Shown here piece by piece: positions 1 to 7,962 of a stretch of DNA of 64,000 bases. The translations under genes and the position numbers were made by a program. The DNA is taken from the NCBI RefSeq assembly GCF_051195235.1, contig NZ_JBNFZM010000004.1:124001-188000 (forward strand), written 5' to 3'. Below the pieces are notes generated by a model. The model was not told where the DNA came from. It made no database searches and worked only from the letters and a program-made list of their open reading frames with translations. How positions within the stretch are numbered: the first letter of the stretch is position 1; each line of letters starts with the position of its first letter. This DNA comes from Tateyamaria sp947503385. GTDB lineage: Bacteria; Pseudomonadota; Alphaproteobacteria; Rhodobacterales; Rhodobacteraceae.

Positions 1-311
1 CCGGCCGCCTCCGCTTGTGCTGCAACCGCGCGGGCGCTTTCGACATCGACGGTAGAACAATCAATGAGCACGGCGCCGGCTGCCATGGCGGGGATCACGT
101 CGCCCGCGACACGGCGCAGAATATCGCCATTGGGCAGCATGGTGATCACGGCATCCGCATCCTGTACGGCTTGGACCGCACTGTCCGCCTGTGCCACGCC
201 CGGGGCCGTTGTGCCCGCCACGTCAAATCCGGTGACAGCATGGCCCGCTTTGGCCAGATTGGCGGCCATCGGCGCACCCATATTGCCCAGACCCACAAAT
301 CCGATTTTCAT
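1..311 (-). CDS. mmsB: 3-hydroxyisobutyrate dehydrogenase, N-terminal part (internal start inside the fused frame)
   Basis: This enzyme oxidises 3-hydroxyisobutyrate to methylmalonate semialdehyde with NAD. The first 103 residues are present and the rest lies outside the window. The Rossmann glycine motif GFVGLGNMG, the segment MLPNGD and the substrate motif DCSTVD fit the beta-hydroxyacid dehydrogenase family. A good ribosome binding site (GGAGGAAC) sits just before the ATG at 311, so MmsB could be translated alone even though the upstream hydrolase frame reads into it without a stop. The product feeds MmsA, encoded at 6361-7860 on the same strand. Confidence 0.85.
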   Translation of the reverse strand, partial: MKIGFVGLGNMGAPMAANLAKAGHAVTGFDVAGTTAPGVAQADSAVQAVQDADAVITMLPNGDILRRVAGDVIPAMAAGAVLIDCSTVDVESARAVAAQAEAA

Positions 312-1352
312 CCCCGTTCCTCCCAGTTTGAGCGCCATATCTCCCAGCGGCATCAGCATCTTGCTTACGGCTGTGGCGGGCACGTTCTGATCCGCGAATT
401 GCCATTTTGGCGCGCGGTCCTTGTCGATGATCGCGGCGCGGATGCCTTCGAGAAAATCGCCGTGCTCCATGCTGCGCGCGGTAAAGCGGTATTCGAGGTC
501 CAGCGCCTTTTCCAGCGTCAGGGACGGCCCGCGCAGCCGGTGCAGCGCCTCGATGGTGCAAGCCATGGACAGGGGGCTGTTCCGGCCCAAGCGTTTGAGC
601 GTGTCGCGGGCAAAGTCACTGTCCTCGCCGCGCAAGGTGGTGAGGATGTCTGACAAGGCGGCACCATGGAAATGCCGGTCAATGTCCGGCTGTGCCGTTT
701 GCAAGGGGCCGGGAACGGTGGCGACGCTGCGCGCCGCGACCCTCTGGACGTCTGCGGTGGCCTCAAGCTCAGCGATCAGCGCGGGCCAACCTGCCTCGGG
801 GATGTAGTGATCCGCAAAGCCTGCGTATATTGCGTCGCTTGCGTTCATGCGTGCAGCGGTCGTGCCCAGATACTCGCCCAAGCGACCGGGGGCGAGAGCG
901 AGCATCAGTGACCCGCCCACATCCGGCACCAGACCAATGCCGCATTCGGGCATCGCGATCTGGGACGTGTCGCCCACGATCCGGTGCGAGCCGTGGCAAC
1001 CAATGCCCACGCCCCCGCCCATGGTAAAACCTTGGAGAAAGCTGACGACCGGTTTGGGGTAGTGAAATATCTTGTGATTCAGGCGGTATTCGTCGGCCCA
1101 GAATTTTTGACCGTAGGTGTAATTGCCCTTGGTGCCTGTGGCGTAAAGCTCGGCGATGTCACCGCCCGAGCAAAAAGCCCGGTCACCTTCCGCATCGAGG
1201 ATCACAAGGGCGACGGCGTCATCGTGTGTCCAGGCGTTGAGGGCAGCCTCGATGGCCAGACACATGTCGTAGGTCATGGCGTTGAGCGCCTCTGGCCGCT
1301 GGAGTGTGATGCGGCCCGCGCGTCCGGTGATACGGATGGAGATGTCGGTCAT
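1..1352 (-). CDS. 3-hydroxyisobutyryl-CoA hydrolase fused in frame to 3-hydroxyisobutyrate dehydrogenase (runs off the window)
   Basis: Residues 1-347 are a crotonase-fold 3-hydroxyisobutyryl-CoA hydrolase (valine degradation). The oxyanion-hole region FCSGGD, the MGGGVGIG loop, the family motif MPECGIGLVPDVGG and the C-terminal block DFLEGIRAAIIDKDRAPKW are all visible. The frame does not stop there. It passes through KLGGTG straight into MKIGFVGLGNMGAPM, the NAD-binding start of 3-hydroxyisobutyrate dehydrogenase (mmsB), and stays open to base 1. The start at 1352 overlaps the stop of the RidA-like gene (ATGA), so the genes are translationally coupled. HIBCH proteins are usually separate and about 345-360 residues long, so either the stop codon was lost or a single base is missing in the read. 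An internal start for MmsB lies at 311. Both enzyme assignments are firm; the functional reality of the fusion is uncertain. Confidence 0.85.
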   Translation of the reverse strand, partial: MTDISIRITGRAGRITLQRPEALNAMTYDMCLAIEAALNAWTHDDAVALVILDAEGDRAFCSGGDIAELYATGTKGNYTYGQKFWADEYRLNHKIFHYPKPVVSFLQGFTMGGGVGIGCHGSHRIVGDTSQIAMPECGIGLVPDVGGSLMLALAPGRLGEYLGTTAARMNASDAIYAGFADHYIPEAGWPALIAELEATADVQRVAARSVATVPGPLQTAQPDIDRHFHGAALSDILTTLRGEDSDFARDTLKRLGRNSPLSMACTIEALHRLRGPSLTLEKALDLEYRFTARSMEHGDFLEGIRAAIIDKDRAPKWQFADQNVPATAVSKMLMPLGDMALKLGGTGMKIGFVGLGNMGAPMAANLAKAGHAVTGFDVAGTTAPGVAQADSAVQAVQDADAVITMLPNGDILRRVAGDVIPAMAAGAVLIDCSTVDVESARAVAAQAEAA

Positions 1353-1699
1353 GGCAAGGCCGCCGTGCAAATGATTTCGATGTCATAGCCGCTGCCGCCG
1401 ATTTGAACCTCGCCGCAAGACCGGGCCGGCGCATGGCCAACTGGCAACCACGCATCCCAGACTTGGTTAATCGCGTCATAATCGGCGATAGATGACAGCC
1501 AGATTGTGACGGACAGCAACCTGTCTTTGGACGTGCCGACTTGCGCCAGATAGCTGTCCACCTTGGCCAGCGCCGTGCGGGTCTGATCCGCGATCGGATC
1601 GTGGGCGGTGCCACATTGTCCCGCCAAATACACGGTATCGCCATGCACAACGGCTTGGCTCATGCGGGGGGTGGTGTCGAAGCGGGTAATGTCGGTCAT
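1349..1699 (-). CDS. RidA family (YjgF/YER057c/UK114) protein
   Basis: A 116-residue Rid-family protein. Members of the canonical RidA group hydrolyse reactive enamine/imine intermediates. The conserved arginine that binds the substrate carboxylate is present in the HAPARSCGEV segment, and the chain ends with the usual EIICTAALP-like strand. The start at 1699 overlaps the stop of the acyl-CoA dehydrogenase (ATGA) and its own stop overlaps the hydrolase start. It is therefore locked into the valine-degradation operon. The exact Rid subgroup and substrate cannot be told from the sequence. Confidence 0.85.
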   Translation of the reverse strand: MTDITRFDTTPRMSQAVVHGDTVYLAGQCGTAHDPIADQTRTALAKVDSYLAQVGTSKDRLLSVTIWLSSIADYDAINQVWDAWLPVGHAPARSCGEVQIGGSGYDIEIICTAALP

Positions 1700-2838
1700 C
1701 GGTTCTTCAGCATGTCGCGCGCCACGATCACGCGCATGATTTCGTTCGTGCCTTCGAGGATCTGATGAACACGCAGGTCGCGCACCAGTTTTTCGATCCC
1801 GTAGTCGGCGAGGTAGCCGTAGCCGCCGTGCAGTTGAAGGCACTGATCGACGACTTTGGACCCGGCCTCGGTCACGAATTTCTTGGCCATGGCGCAGAAT
1901 TTCGTGGCATCCGGCGCACCCTGATCCAGCTTCCATGCCGCTTGGCGCAAAAACGTACGCGCCGCCTGTAGTTCAATCTCCATATCCGCGAGGCGGAATT
2001 GCAGGCCCTGAAACTGGTCAATGGGGTGGCCGAACGCCTTGCGTTCGCCCATGTAATCCAGCGTGGCGGTCAGCGCAGTCTGCGCAGCCCCCAGCGAACA
2101 GGCGGCGATGTTCAAACGGCCCCCATCCAGCCCCATCATCGCATATTTGAAACCCTGACCCTCTTCTCCCACCAGATTGCCGCTGGAAATGTTGCAATTG
2201 TCGAACTGGACCTGTGCCGTAGGTTGGCTGCGCCAGCCCATCTTATCCTCCAGTCCACCAAAACTGAGCCCGTCGGTGCCGTCCTCAACATACACGGTCG
2301 ACACGCCCTTGGGGCCGTCTTCGCCGGTGCGCACCATGCACACATAGGCATCCGAATAGCCGCCACCCGAGATGAACGCCTTGGTCCCGTTCAGGACATA
2401 GCCCTCGTTGGTGCGGTCAGCGCGGGTGCGCAGGGCGGCGGCGTCCGATCCGCTGCCCGGCTCGGTCAAGCAATAGCTCAGCACGGTTTCCATGCTCAGC
2501 ACGCCGGGCATGACCCGCGTCTTGAGGTCCTCTGACCCGAAACTGTCGAGCATCTTGGCGCACATATTGTGGATCGACAGGAACGCCGCCACGGACGGGC
2601 AGGCCATCGACAGCGCCTCGAACACCAGCGTCGCGTCCAGCCGGGACAGACCTGCGCCGCCTGCGTCTTCGGACACGTATAGCGAGGCAAAACCCAGTTC
2701 GCCCACCTTGGGCCACAGGTCTTTGGGGATCGTTCCCGCCGCTTCCCAATCGCGCGCATGTGGCGCGATCTGGTCCTGTCCAAAGGCATATGCCATGTCG
2801 AAAATGGCCCCCTGTTCCTCGGTCAGCGCGAAATCCAT
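1696..2838 (-). CDS. acyl-CoA dehydrogenase, probably isobutyryl-CoA dehydrogenase
   Basis: A 380-residue flavoprotein of the acyl-CoA dehydrogenase family. The flavin/substrate segment CLTEPGSGSDAAAL, the motif FISGGGYSD and the C-terminal LHGGYGYLADY followed by LEGTNEIMR are present. The glutamate of LEGTNE is the catalytic base in short/medium-chain and isobutyryl-CoA dehydrogenases. Operon position directly before RidA, HIBCH and MmsB points to isobutyryl-CoA as substrate. The start at 2838 was chosen because homologues begin MDFALTEEQ and a purine-rich AGGGGGG site precedes it; an upstream extension would have no family support. Confidence 0.9.
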   Translation of the reverse strand: MDFALTEEQGAIFDMAYAFGQDQIAPHARDWEAAGTIPKDLWPKVGELGFASLYVSEDAGGAGLSRLDATLVFEALSMACPSVAAFLSIHNMCAKMLDSFGSEDLKTRVMPGVLSMETVLSYCLTEPGSGSDAAALRTRADRTNEGYVLNGTKAFISGGGYSDAYVCMVRTGEDGPKGVSTVYVEDGTDGLSFGGLEDKMGWRSQPTAQVQFDNCNISSGNLVGEEGQGFKYAMMGLDGGRLNIAACSLGAAQTALTATLDYMGERKAFGHPIDQFQGLQFRLADMEIELQAARTFLRQAAWKLDQGAPDATKFCAMAKKFVTEAGSKVVDQCLQLHGGYGYLADYGIEKLVRDLRVHQILEGTNEIMRVIVARDMLKNR

Positions 2839-2987
2839 GACACCCCCCTGCGGCGATAATTGAACATACGTTAAATTCCGCTCTTTGCGGGATGTTTGCA
2901 ACCACTCTTTGGCGCCCGCACCGGATGGTTCGGCATAGGCGCAACATGTGTTAAGCTCTTTGCATTTAGACATAGGGATTTTGACCG

Positions 2988-3851
2988 ATGAAAGACATTG
3001 GCGTTCTGGTCATTCATGGCATGGGCAGTCAGGGGCGCGTTGCGCCGCCCCGCACGGACACGTTGTCCTATTCAAAGGACATGCATGGGCGGGTGGGCGC
3101 CTTTCTCGGTGCCACGATGGACCGCATTGCATGGCGCGAGGTGTTTTGGGCGGATGTGCTGCAATCGCGGCAGGAGGCGTATCTGAAAGCGATCAAGCGG
3201 CGCACGGATTTTGACGCCCTGCGCGGATTTGTGATGTGCAACTTGTCGGATGCGGCGTCCTACCGGCCCACATCGGACCAGAACGACAAGACCTACGAAC
3301 TGATCCATCAACGTGTTGACCAGACGCTTGCCGACCTCGCTGATGATGTCGGCCCCGATGCGCCTATCCTGATCGTTGCGCATTCGCTGGGCGGGCACAT
3401 CATGTCGAATTTTATCTACGATCAACAGGCGCATCACCGGCGCATGGGGCAGGGCCGGTTTGCGGCAGCGGTGCAGAACACGCAAACGGTTGCGGGCCTG
3501 ATCACCTTTGGCTGCAACATTCCTGTCTTTGTCTTTGCCTATCCGGCCAAAGACGTGATGCCCATCGCCTTTCCCGGCACGGCACTGGCGCCTGCGCTGC
3601 GGTTCAAGACGTGGTGGTACAACCTTTATGATCGCGATGATGTGCTGGGCTTCCCGCTCAAGAATATCGGACCGAAATACGAGGCGCTGCACGATGCCAA
3701 AGGCCTGCGGGACGTGCCCGTCAACGCGGGCGGGTTCCTGACCTCGTGGAATCCGGCCTCGCACAATGCCTATTGGAAGGACGAGGACGTTTACAAACCT
3801 GTGGGCCGGTTCATCCAGAACTTGGGGCACGGCGTGGATGCAACCGGGTAA
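2988..3851 (+). CDS. alpha/beta hydrolase, lipase-like
   Basis: A 287-residue alpha/beta hydrolase without a signal peptide. The N-terminal strand VLVIHGMGSQ supplies the oxyanion-hole HG, and the nucleophile elbow is AHSLGG near residue 136, as in lipases. A histidine near the C-terminus (SHNAYWKDED) could complete the triad. It is divergent from the acyl-CoA dehydrogenase, with about 150 bases between them that must hold both promoters. Substrate unknown. No strong Shine-Dalgarno is visible, but the start gives the complete first strand. Confidence 0.7.
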   Translation: MKDIGVLVIHGMGSQGRVAPPRTDTLSYSKDMHGRVGAFLGATMDRIAWREVFWADVLQSRQEAYLKAIKRRTDFDALRGFVMCNLSDAASYRPTSDQNDKTYELIHQRVDQTLADLADDVGPDAPILIVAHSLGGHIMSNFIYDQQAHHRRMGQGRFAAAVQNTQTVAGLITFGCNIPVFVFAYPAKDVMPIAFPGTALAPALRFKTWWYNLYDRDDVLGFPLKNIGPKYEALHDAKGLRDVPVNAGGFLTSWNPASHNAYWKDEDVYKPVGRFIQNLGHGVDATG

Positions 3852-3893
3852 GGCGCCACGCTGTGACGTCTCTGCGACGGGCCGCCCGGTGCG

Positions 3894-4889
3894 CTAGCGC
3901 TTGATCGACCAGATCATCGCGGTCTCAAAGCCTGCCGCTGTCAGGACGTCGATCTTTGACTGCCACCCCGCCGGGCACACCACAAAGGCCGCGCGCACAT
4001 CGCGCGCAGCAAAGGCCCCTTCGGCAGCACGCAGAAGCGTGGTCGCACCATGGCCCACGTTCGCAAGACGCGTGGGGTCAGCCATGTCCGGATGGTAGTA
4101 ATCGTCAATGACCCCAACTTTGCCAATGTCATGCGCGGGCGGAAAATGAAGCCGTGACGCGGGCTGTGCGATCACATAGCCGTCAAGCCTGTCAGCAGGG
4201 CCCGAAACAAACATGTCACGGTCGCGCAGCGTCAGGCTTCGGGTCATCCAACGGCTGAACCGTGCATCCGCGTCCGGATGGATGTCCCAGAACGTATCAA
4301 TATCGAACAGGACCTGTCTGTTTTCCGCACTTCGGCGAACGATGCCCGGCACATCCTCCGCCGCCGCCAATCGGATGGCGGGGGGTGTCGCAGTCGCACT
4401 CAGGTCTGTTCGGGACAGATAAAGCGTCAGCGGGTCATAACCGCGTCGCTGAAACGCGTGCCGCCAGTCCGCGCCCGTCACATAGGACGACAGGGTGATC
4501 TGCGCACCGGCGTCCCGCAACGCATCCTCGGCTGCGGCCAGCAGCGCGTCCACGGTGCCGTCCGGCGCGTCCGGGACGACGACGCTGTCTGGCAGGATCA
4601 GCCCCGGGTCGCCAAACTGGCCTGCATAGATTGGCGGAACCGGCAGCAGCATCGAATGGATGACACCGGTTACCCGGCCCGCATCCTCCGCCACCTGCCA
4701 GAATTGGCGAAAGGGCTGCGCGTCGGCGGTCAGTGCAAAGGTCAACGCCTGTTTGATCTGCTCTGGCGCGTCGTCGGCCATGGTCCACAGGATCCGGTCC
4801 ACGGCAAAACGCTCTTGAGCGTCCACAAGCAACAGGTCGATCAGCCGCGGAATATCCTGTGGTGTTGCGGGGCGGATGGTTTGGGGCAT
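3894..4889 (-). CDS. GNAT family N-acetyltransferase-like protein
   Basis: A 331-residue protein beginning IRPATPQDIPRL, the usual first strand of GNAT acetyltransferases, with a second similar start (IRLAAAEDVPGIVRR) in the middle. This suggests two tandem GNAT folds, with the C-terminal half ending in a short acetyl-CoA-type region (GATTLLRAAEG). The start at 4889 is preceded by GGAAAG; an in-frame start 12 codons upstream (4925) is possible but lacks support. It is divergent from a LysR regulator, which is its most likely regulator. Substrate unknown. Confidence 0.7.
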   Translation of the reverse strand: MPQTIRPATPQDIPRLIDLLLVDAQERFAVDRILWTMADDAPEQIKQALTFALTADAQPFRQFWQVAEDAGRVTGVIHSMLLPVPPIYAGQFGDPGLILPDSVVVPDAPDGTVDALLAAAEDALRDAGAQITLSSYVTGADWRHAFQRRGYDPLTLYLSRTDLSATATPPAIRLAAAEDVPGIVRRSAENRQVLFDIDTFWDIHPDADARFSRWMTRSLTLRDRDMFVSGPADRLDGYVIAQPASRLHFPPAHDIGKVGVIDDYYHPDMADPTRLANVGHGATTLLRAAEGAFAARDVRAAFVVCPAGWQSKIDVLTAAGFETAMIWSIKR

Positions 4890-5010
4890 TTTCGTCTTTC
4901 CGAATGCAGGTGTCGGGGTGGTCAACCCGACTATCGACCGGTTCTACAGGTTTGACAAAGCAGGAGATTGCAGCGAGCGTTCAGAAAAACTAACGGCTGG
5001 AGCGGGAGAT

Positions 5011-5886
5011 ATGAAGCATGTGAACCTCAATGCGCTCCGGGTGTTTGCGTTGGCCGCATCGCACGGCAATCTGCAACGCGCGGCGGATGCGCTGAACCTG
5101 TCGCGCGGGGCCGTCTCGCAACGGATCAAGCAGCTTGAAATCGACCTTGGCGTTGTGTTGCTGGTGCGAGGCGCACGGGGCGTGTCGCTGACACCCGAGG
5201 GCGAGCGCTGCCGCGCCGCCGTGGACGAAGCGCTGGCCATATTGGAGACCGCGTTTGTTGATATGACTGAGGGCAGCGACCGCATTGTCCTGCATCTTGG
5301 GTCGTCCACGGCCACCAAATGGTTGATGCCGCGCATGGATGCGTTTGCGGCGGCCTTTCCCAAGATCGCGCTGACCACCGAAGTCCATGTGCATGTGTTG
5401 CCGCGCAGTCTGGGGCGCAACGAAATCGCGCTGTGGCCGGGACGCGCGCCGGACACGAACCCGGCGCATCATTGCCGCCGGTTGACCGACATCCGGCTGG
5501 TCGCGGTGTGCAGCCCTGATCTGGACAGGCCGGAAGGGCCGATGGGCCTCGACGACCTGCTGGCCATGCCGTTGCTTCAGGATGCGCACCGCCGTTGGGA
5601 AACGCTCATGGACACCACGGGACACACCCATGCGACGGCGCTGCTCAACTTTGATCGGTCAGCGCTTGCGCTGGATGCCGCGATGGGCGGCCACGGTGTT
5701 GCGATTGCCCCGAGTTACATGATCGAACACGACCTGCGCGCCAACCGGCTGATCGCGCTCTGGACCCTTCCGGAGCCGTCCGGCGATCACCTGTTCATGT
5801 CGTGGTCGCGGGATCATCGCGGGCAGCGGGGCATCCATCGGATCGTGTCCTGGATCGAAGCGGAGTTCGCAGCGCAGCAGAAGTGA
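5011..5886 (+). CDS. LysR family transcriptional regulator (GcvA-like)
   Basis: A 291-residue LysR-type regulator. The N-terminal winged helix-turn-helix is at residues 4-62 (NLNALRVFALAASHGNLQRA, then LSRGAVSQRIKQLE), followed by a periplasmic-binding-protein-like effector domain. The LNALRVF opening and overall length resemble GcvA/AmpR-type regulators. GGGAG lies a few bases upstream of the ATG at 5011. It is transcribed away from the GNAT gene with 121 bases between the starts, a normal LysR-target layout. Confidence 0.88.
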   Translation: MKHVNLNALRVFALAASHGNLQRAADALNLSRGAVSQRIKQLEIDLGVVLLVRGARGVSLTPEGERCRAAVDEALAILETAFVDMTEGSDRIVLHLGSSTATKWLMPRMDAFAAAFPKIALTTEVHVHVLPRSLGRNEIALWPGRAPDTNPAHHCRRLTDIRLVAVCSPDLDRPEGPMGLDDLLAMPLLQDAHRRWETLMDTTGHTHATALLNFDRSALALDAAMGGHGVAIAPSYMIEHDLRANRLIALWTLPEPSGDHLFMSWSRDHRGQRGIHRIVSWIEAEFAAQQK

Positions 5887-5938
5887 CCGCGCTGAGCCGT
5901 GCGCGGGGGGGGGTGCGCCTTTGCGGGCCGGGTGGGGG

Positions 5939-6358
5939 TTACTCTGCGGCGGCGAAAAGGTCGTCCAGCGACCGTTCGGGTTGGCCCAGCAGACCAAGCG
6001 CCTCGGCCTCGGTCCGCTGTATCATTGGGACCACGGCATCCACATCGTCCCACGAACGCAGGAACAGCCCGGCCACCTCGCGGCTGACGGGGGAGGGCGC
6101 GATATAGACGACCAGCGATTGAATGCCTGCGTTGCTGAACCGTTCGGCCTTGCCTGCCTGCATTTCCATAAAGCGGACATAGTCCTTTTCGTAGCCGGTC
6201 AGCGCGGTCATATCGACCAGTTGCTTTTGCCCCGGTGCATAATGCGGGTCGGCCACATACGCAGCCGACGCCGACAGCGTGTCGTCGATGGTCGCGAACC
6301 CGCTGTACCGAACCACGACAAGGCCGCGTTCGGGAAGTATGCGAAAATTGAGAGGCAA
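5939..6358 (-). CDS. STAS/SpoIIAA-like small protein of unknown function
   Basis: A 139-residue protein with no signal peptide or membrane segment. Its alternating strand/helix pattern (ILPERGLVVVRYSGFATIDD, then KQLVDMTAL and GIQSLVVYIAP) resembles STAS or SpoIIAA-like folds found in many Rhodobacteraceae. The assignment is structural impression only. It begins 2 bases after the mmsA stop on the same strand and so probably shares the mmsA transcript. Function unknown. Confidence 0.65.
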   Translation of the reverse strand: MPLNFRILPERGLVVVRYSGFATIDDTLSASAAYVADPHYAPGQKQLVDMTALTGYEKDYVRFMEMQAGKAERFSNAGIQSLVVYIAPSPVSREVAGLFLRSWDDVDAVVPMIQRTEAEALGLLGQPERSLDDLFAAAE

Positions 6359-6360
6359 TG

Positions 6361-7860
6361 TTACTCCATGACGGGGATCGAAAATTCTCCGCCTTCCTTG
6401 ATGCCCGAAGGCCAGCGGGCTGTCACGGTCTTCGTGCGCGTATAGAATTTAAACGCGTCCGGGCCATGCTGGTTCAGATCGCCGAACACCGACTTCTTCC
6501 AGCCGCCAAACGTATGGTAGGCCAGCGGCACGGGGATGGGCACGTTGATACCCACCATGCCGATGTTGATCCGGTTGGCAAAATCGCGGGCCGTATCGCC
6601 GTCGCGTGTGAAAATTGCGGTGCCGTTGCCGTATTCGTGGTCCATGGCGAGGCCAATCGCCTCTTCGTAGGTCTGGGCGCGTACGGTGGTCAGGACGGGG
6701 CCAAAGATTTCCTGCTGGTAGATGTCCATGTCCGGCGTTGCCCGGTCAAAGAGATGCGGCCCGACAAAGAACCCGTCCTCGTAGCCCTGCAATTTGAAGT
6801 TACGCCCGTCCACGACCAACTCCGCGCCTTGGTCGATGCCGGTCTGCACCAGCCGTTCGATATTGGCTTTGGCCGCCGCCGTCACGATAGGCCCGTAATC
6901 CACGTCATTGCCAGCGGTGTAGGGGCCGACTTTGAGCTTTTCGATGCGCGGCACCAGCTTTTCAATCAGCCGGTCGGCGGTCTCGTCGCCCACGGGGACG
7001 GCCACGGAAATGGCCATGCAGCGTTCGCCCGCAGCACCGTATCCAGCCCCGACCAGCGCGTCGGCGGCCTGATCCATGTCCGCATCCGGCATGATAATCA
7101 TGTGGTTTTTTGCACCGCCGAAACATTGCACGCGTTTGCCGTTCGCGCAGCCGGTGCTGTAGATGTATTCCGCAATCGGCGTGGAGCCGACAAAGCCGAT
7201 GCTCTGCACAACAGGATGGTGCAACAGCGCATCCACCGCCTCTTTGTCGCCGTTCACCACCTGAAGGATGCCCGGCGGCAAGCCTGCCTCTTCCATCAGT
7301 TCGTTCAGCATCAGGGGCACCGATGGGTCACGTTCGGACGGCTTGAGGATAAAGGCGTTGCCGCAGGCAATGGCGGGCGCAAACATCCACATCGGGATCA
7401 TGGCGGGAAAGTTGAACGGCGTGATGCCCGCCGTCACACCCAAGGCCTGACGCATGGAATACATGTCGATGCCGGGGCCCGCGCTGTCGGTGAATTCACC
7501 TTTTAGCAGGTGCGGCGCGCCGATGCAGTATTCCACCACCTCAAGCCCACGTTGCACGTCGCCTTTGGCATCCGGCAACGTCTTGCCATGTTCACGGCTC
7601 AGCGCCTCGGCCAGTTTGTCCATATCTCGGTTGAGCAGGTCGACGAATTTCATCAGCACCCGCGCCCGCCGCTGCGGGTTCGTCGCAGCCCATGCCGGTT
7701 GCGCGGCTGCGGCCAACTCGACCGCCTTGTCGACCTCGGCGGTAGAGGCCAGCGGCACCTGTGCCTGCACCTCGCCCGTGGCGGGGTTCATCACATCAGC
7801 GAAACGCCCCGATGTGCCGTTGACATGGGCGCCGTTCAGGTAATGGGTCAGCTGTTGCAT
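6361..7860 (-). CDS. mmsA: methylmalonate-semialdehyde dehydrogenase (CoA-acylating)
   Basis: A 499-residue aldehyde dehydrogenase that converts methylmalonate semialdehyde to propionyl-CoA (or malonate semialdehyde to acetyl-CoA). Family features: FNFPAMIPMWMFAPAIACGN, KPSERDPS, the glycine-rich GFVGSTPIA, and the catalytic cysteine in GAAGERCMA. A general aldehyde dehydrogenase would have a glutamate before the cysteine loop; CoA-acylating members lack it, and here the region reads GGAKNHMI. The start at 7860 follows AGAGGA. It completes the valine route begun by the fused HIBCH-MmsB. The divergent LysR gene at 7963 is the likely regulator. Confidence 0.95.
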   Translation of the reverse strand: MQQLTHYLNGAHVNGTSGRFADVMNPATGEVQAQVPLASTAEVDKAVELAAAAQPAWAATNPQRRARVLMKFVDLLNRDMDKLAEALSREHGKTLPDAKGDVQRGLEVVEYCIGAPHLLKGEFTDSAGPGIDMYSMRQALGVTAGITPFNFPAMIPMWMFAPAIACGNAFILKPSERDPSVPLMLNELMEEAGLPPGILQVVNGDKEAVDALLHHPVVQSIGFVGSTPIAEYIYSTGCANGKRVQCFGGAKNHMIIMPDADMDQAADALVGAGYGAAGERCMAISVAVPVGDETADRLIEKLVPRIEKLKVGPYTAGNDVDYGPIVTAAAKANIERLVQTGIDQGAELVVDGRNFKLQGYEDGFFVGPHLFDRATPDMDIYQQEIFGPVLTTVRAQTYEEAIGLAMDHEYGNGTAIFTRDGDTARDFANRINIGMVGINVPIPVPLAYHTFGGWKKSVFGDLNQHGPDAFKFYTRTKTVTARWPSGIKEGGEFSIPVME

Positions 7861-7936
7861 CGCGTCCTCTTGATATCCGTATGATGGTTTGCGCCAAGTA
7901 TAGTCTTGCAAAAAACCGGGCAAAAGGGACAATTCG

Positions 7937-7955
7937 GCAAAATTGTTTTGCAAAA
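7937..7955. promoter_or_regulatory. Operator-like dyad between mmsA and its divergent LysR gene
   Basis: GCAAAA-TTG-TTTTGC (7937-7951) is a perfect 6-base inverted repeat, and it overlaps the palindrome TTTTGCAAAA at 7946-7955. A further related half, CTTGCAAAA, lies at 7905-7913. The group lies 8-58 bases before the LysR start and 45-95 bases from the mmsA start, where an operator for both genes would be expected. TTTGCAAA is also the core bound by ScfR-family regulators such as PccR/RamB of propionate metabolism, an alternative reader. Binding is inferred. Confidence 0.5.
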
Positions 7956-7962
7956 ATGCAGG

